DNA of 22,768 bases from an uncultured Actinomycetes bacterium (lineage in GTDB: Bacteria; Actinomycetota; Actinomycetes; Nanopelagicales; Nanopelagicaceae): assembly GCA_937864205.1 (NCBI GenBank), contig CALMJB010000051.1:1-22768 (forward strand), in the 5' to 3' direction. Position 1 is the stretch's first letter. Every line of letters starts with the position of its first letter. Under the pieces are notes generated by a model. That model did not search any database and was not told the DNA's origin. It saw nothing but the letters and a program-made list of their open reading frames with translations. Shown one piece after another: positions 21,321 through 22,768 of this stretch. The position numbers and the translations under genes were made by a program.

Positions 21321-22768
21321 CAGTTAAATCTAGCCAACCATTCCGTTAATAATCGGGTAGCAAAGCCGGTTCCACCTTTTATGTTTTCGCCTGAGTCAGT
21401 TTCAGATCTGGCCGGACCTGCGATATCTAAATGCACCCACTTGCGGTTCCCGACGAATTTTTCTAGAAAGAGTGCTGCAGTTACTGATCCGGCTGAGAAA
21501 TTATGCTTATCAGCGACATGGTTGTAATCAGCCACATCACTTTCTAGCGCGATTGAATAATCATCTACCAGCGGCATGTGCCAAACCCGTTCGCCAACCT
21601 CATCGCCAATTTTGGATAACTCTTTAGCTAATCGATTATCGCGGGTATACATTGCCGCATACTGCTTACCTAACCCAAGTGATGCCGCACCAGTTAATGT
21701 TGCAACATCAATTAAATAATCAGGCGCAAGATTCAAATCCGCATACGCCAAACCATCGGCTAATACCAATCTTCCCTCTGCATCGGTATTAATTACTTCA
21801 ACTGTGGTGCCGCCATAATGTTTGATTACATCTGATGGTCGCTGAGCAGTTGCCGATAAGGAATTTTCAGCACACATCAATAACGCAGTTACTTTCACTT
21901 TCGGTTTGGTAATTGACAATGAAAGTACCGCAGAAAGTACGGCGGCAACTCCCGCCATGTCACTTTTCATCGCAACCATCATGTCGTAAGGACGTTTAAG
22001 CGATACGCCACCGGTATCGAATGTGATTCCTTTACCAACTAAAACTATATGTGGAAATTTTTTTGCACCTCTCGGTGAATATGTAAGTTCAATAAATCGT
22101 GGGCCAGGTTTTGGCGAAGAATTACCAACTGCCAGAAGACCACCAAACTCTTTTATTTGCTTGCCTGATTTAATAACGACTTTAAAGTTAGTTGAGCCTA
22201 CTTTTCTAACTAATCGCTTTACCTCATTTGCTAACCATTGCGGGTTCTTGATGTTTGAAGGGGTGTGTATTAAGTCCCGGGCACGCCAGACTGCACTTGC
22301 TAACGCACTAGCCCGCTTTAATTCTGATTCGTAATCTCCCAAAATATGAAATGTGATTGGTTTTGGTTGTTTATCGCTTTTCATCCAAAAGAAATAATTT
22401 GAAAGTACCAATGCAACAGTTGTATTAACAATTGAATTCTTATTTGTAGCAATTGCTGAAAGTAAATCGACCTCTTGACCTTTTACTTTTCGACCAATCG
22501 CACTGGCTGCCTTTCGAAGTTCCTCTGGTTTTGCATCCCCTATTCCAACAAGATAAATCCGACGCACCGAGCCGCTTTGCACTGGGATCTCAATTACCTC
22601 ACCGGCTTTTGCTTGGAATTCTGGCCAATCGGCAATCTTTTCTAACAGTTTTATTTGAAAATACTTTTCAACGATACTCGCAAATGAACTATTTGAGATT
22701 TTAAATTTATCAATACTCTTTTGAGTTGAATAAGTGGCACTAGAACTGACACTAGAACTGACACTAGA
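21320..22768 (-). CDS. pepA: Leucyl aminopeptidase (M17), N-terminus cut by window edge
   Basis: This cytoplasmic two-metal enzyme removes N-terminal residues from peptides, often as a hexamer. At least 482 residues lie in the window. Catalytic-domain marks are GKGITFDTGG, MKSDMAG and NTDAEGRLVLADGLAYAD, which carry the metal ligands and the catalytic Lys and Arg, all intact. A GTG at 22582 could be taken as a start, but it would cut the N-terminal domain. I read the frame on by hand for 62 more codons to the right edge without a stop, so the true start lies outside. The outermost codons fall in a 12-base tandem repeat giving Ser/Val-rich sequence (SVSSSVSSS). The gene leads the run pepA - OMT - htrA - tatB - mrp. 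Confidence 0.93.
   Translation of the reverse strand, partial: SSVSSSVSSSATYSTQKSIDKFKISNSSFASIVEKYFQIKLLEKIADWPEFQAKAGEVIEIPVQSGSVRRIYLVGIGDAKPEELRKAASAIGRKVKGQEVDLLSAIATNKNSIVNTTVALVLSNYFFWMKSDKQPKPITFHILGDYESELKRASALASAVWRARDLIHTPSNIKNPQWLANEVKRLVRKVGSTNFKVVIKSGKQIKEFGGLLAVGNSSPKPGPRFIELTYSPRGAKKFPHIVLVGKGITFDTGGVSLKRPYDMMVAMKSDMAGVAAVLSAVLSLSITKPKVKVTALLMCAENSLSATAQRPSDVIKHYGGTTVEVINTDAEGRLVLADGLAYADLNLAPDYLIDVATLTGAASLGLGKQYAAMYTRDNRLAKELSKIGDEVGERVWHMPLVDDYSIALESDVADYNHVADKHNFSAGSVTAALFLEKFVGNRKWVHLDIAGPARSETDSGENIKGGTGFATRLLTEWLARFN
22739..22768. repeat. 12-base tandem repeat inside the pepA 5' region, running off the edge
   Basis: ACTAGAACTGAC occurs twice in tandem (22739-22750, 22751-22762) and a third copy begins (ACTAGA) before the sequence ends. 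The length keeps the reading frame and encodes SVSS units on the minus strand. The full copy number cannot be seen. Confidence 0.8.

Noticed and set aside
22580..22582. GTG at 22582 as the true pepA start
   Set aside because: The reading frame continues upstream for 62 codons to the window edge, and the M17 N-terminal domain would be shortened by this start.

Overview
The window looks like a piece of the chromosome of a small-genome, AT-rich actinobacterium, most likely of the freshwater acI / Nanopelagicales type. The gene content is clearly actinobacterial: a WhiB regulator, DUF3499, DUF5719, DUF3107, a mycothiol-type MshB deacetylase, a 7-Fe ferredoxin beside dapC, and an actinobacterial TatB. 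The DNA is AT-rich by eye and the genes are packed almost without gaps. Operon members abut or overlap by 1-4 bases, and all three convergent gene pairs overlap at their stop codons. There is no gene-free stretch over 300 bases, and I saw no rRNA, tRNA, CRISPR array, insertion sequence or phage gene.

Layout. (1) 1-6350, minus strand: a probable operon whiB - GT2 membrane glycosyltransferase - DUF5719 - DUF3499 - manB (cut by the left edge), led by a near-consensus promoter with a perfect palindrome over its -10. This is the conserved actinobacterial whiB2-manB neighbourhood for cell-envelope sugar activation. (2) 6393-8935, minus: fdxA - dapC - a sugar-1-phosphate nucleotidyltransferase, closed by an intrinsic terminator. 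(3) 8967-10592, plus: a cysteinyl-tRNA synthetase carrying an extra N-terminal 60-residue domain. (4) 10589-11810, minus: mshB and a DUF6113-like small membrane protein. (5) 11980-12884, plus: a TetR regulator and DUF3107. (6) 12881-16160, minus: an EamA transporter, a PHP phosphoesterase, a DUF2236/MpaB-type protein and an orphan ParA-like ATPase. (7) 16311-18073, plus: a PRC-MgtE_N-CBS protein and a DUF1003 membrane protein. (8) 18056-22768, minus: pepA (cut by the right edge) - O-methyltransferase - htrA - tatB - mrp.

How the genes fit together. Most are housekeeping or envelope functions: GDP-mannose supply (manB and possibly the nucleotidyltransferase), lysine/peptidoglycan synthesis (dapC), thiol redox (mshB, cysS), Fe-S assembly (mrp), protein export and envelope quality control (tatB, htrA), and Mg-related CBS sensing.

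The strongest oddity is in region 3. As I recall other actinobacteria, the slot between fdxA and DUF6113-mshB holds a GNAT acetyltransferase with an N-terminal SH3-like domain (Rv0428c type). Here that small domain appears to be kept, but it is joined in frame to a complete CysRS of a divergent type (HVGN and KMAKS motifs). This looks like a domain replacement in place. Other points are the apparent loss of sigE-rseA next to htrA, the loss of the fbiA/fbiB genes next to whiB, a ParA-like protein without its signature lysine, several unassigned palindromes in promoters, and a 12-base tandem repeat in pepA running off the right edge.
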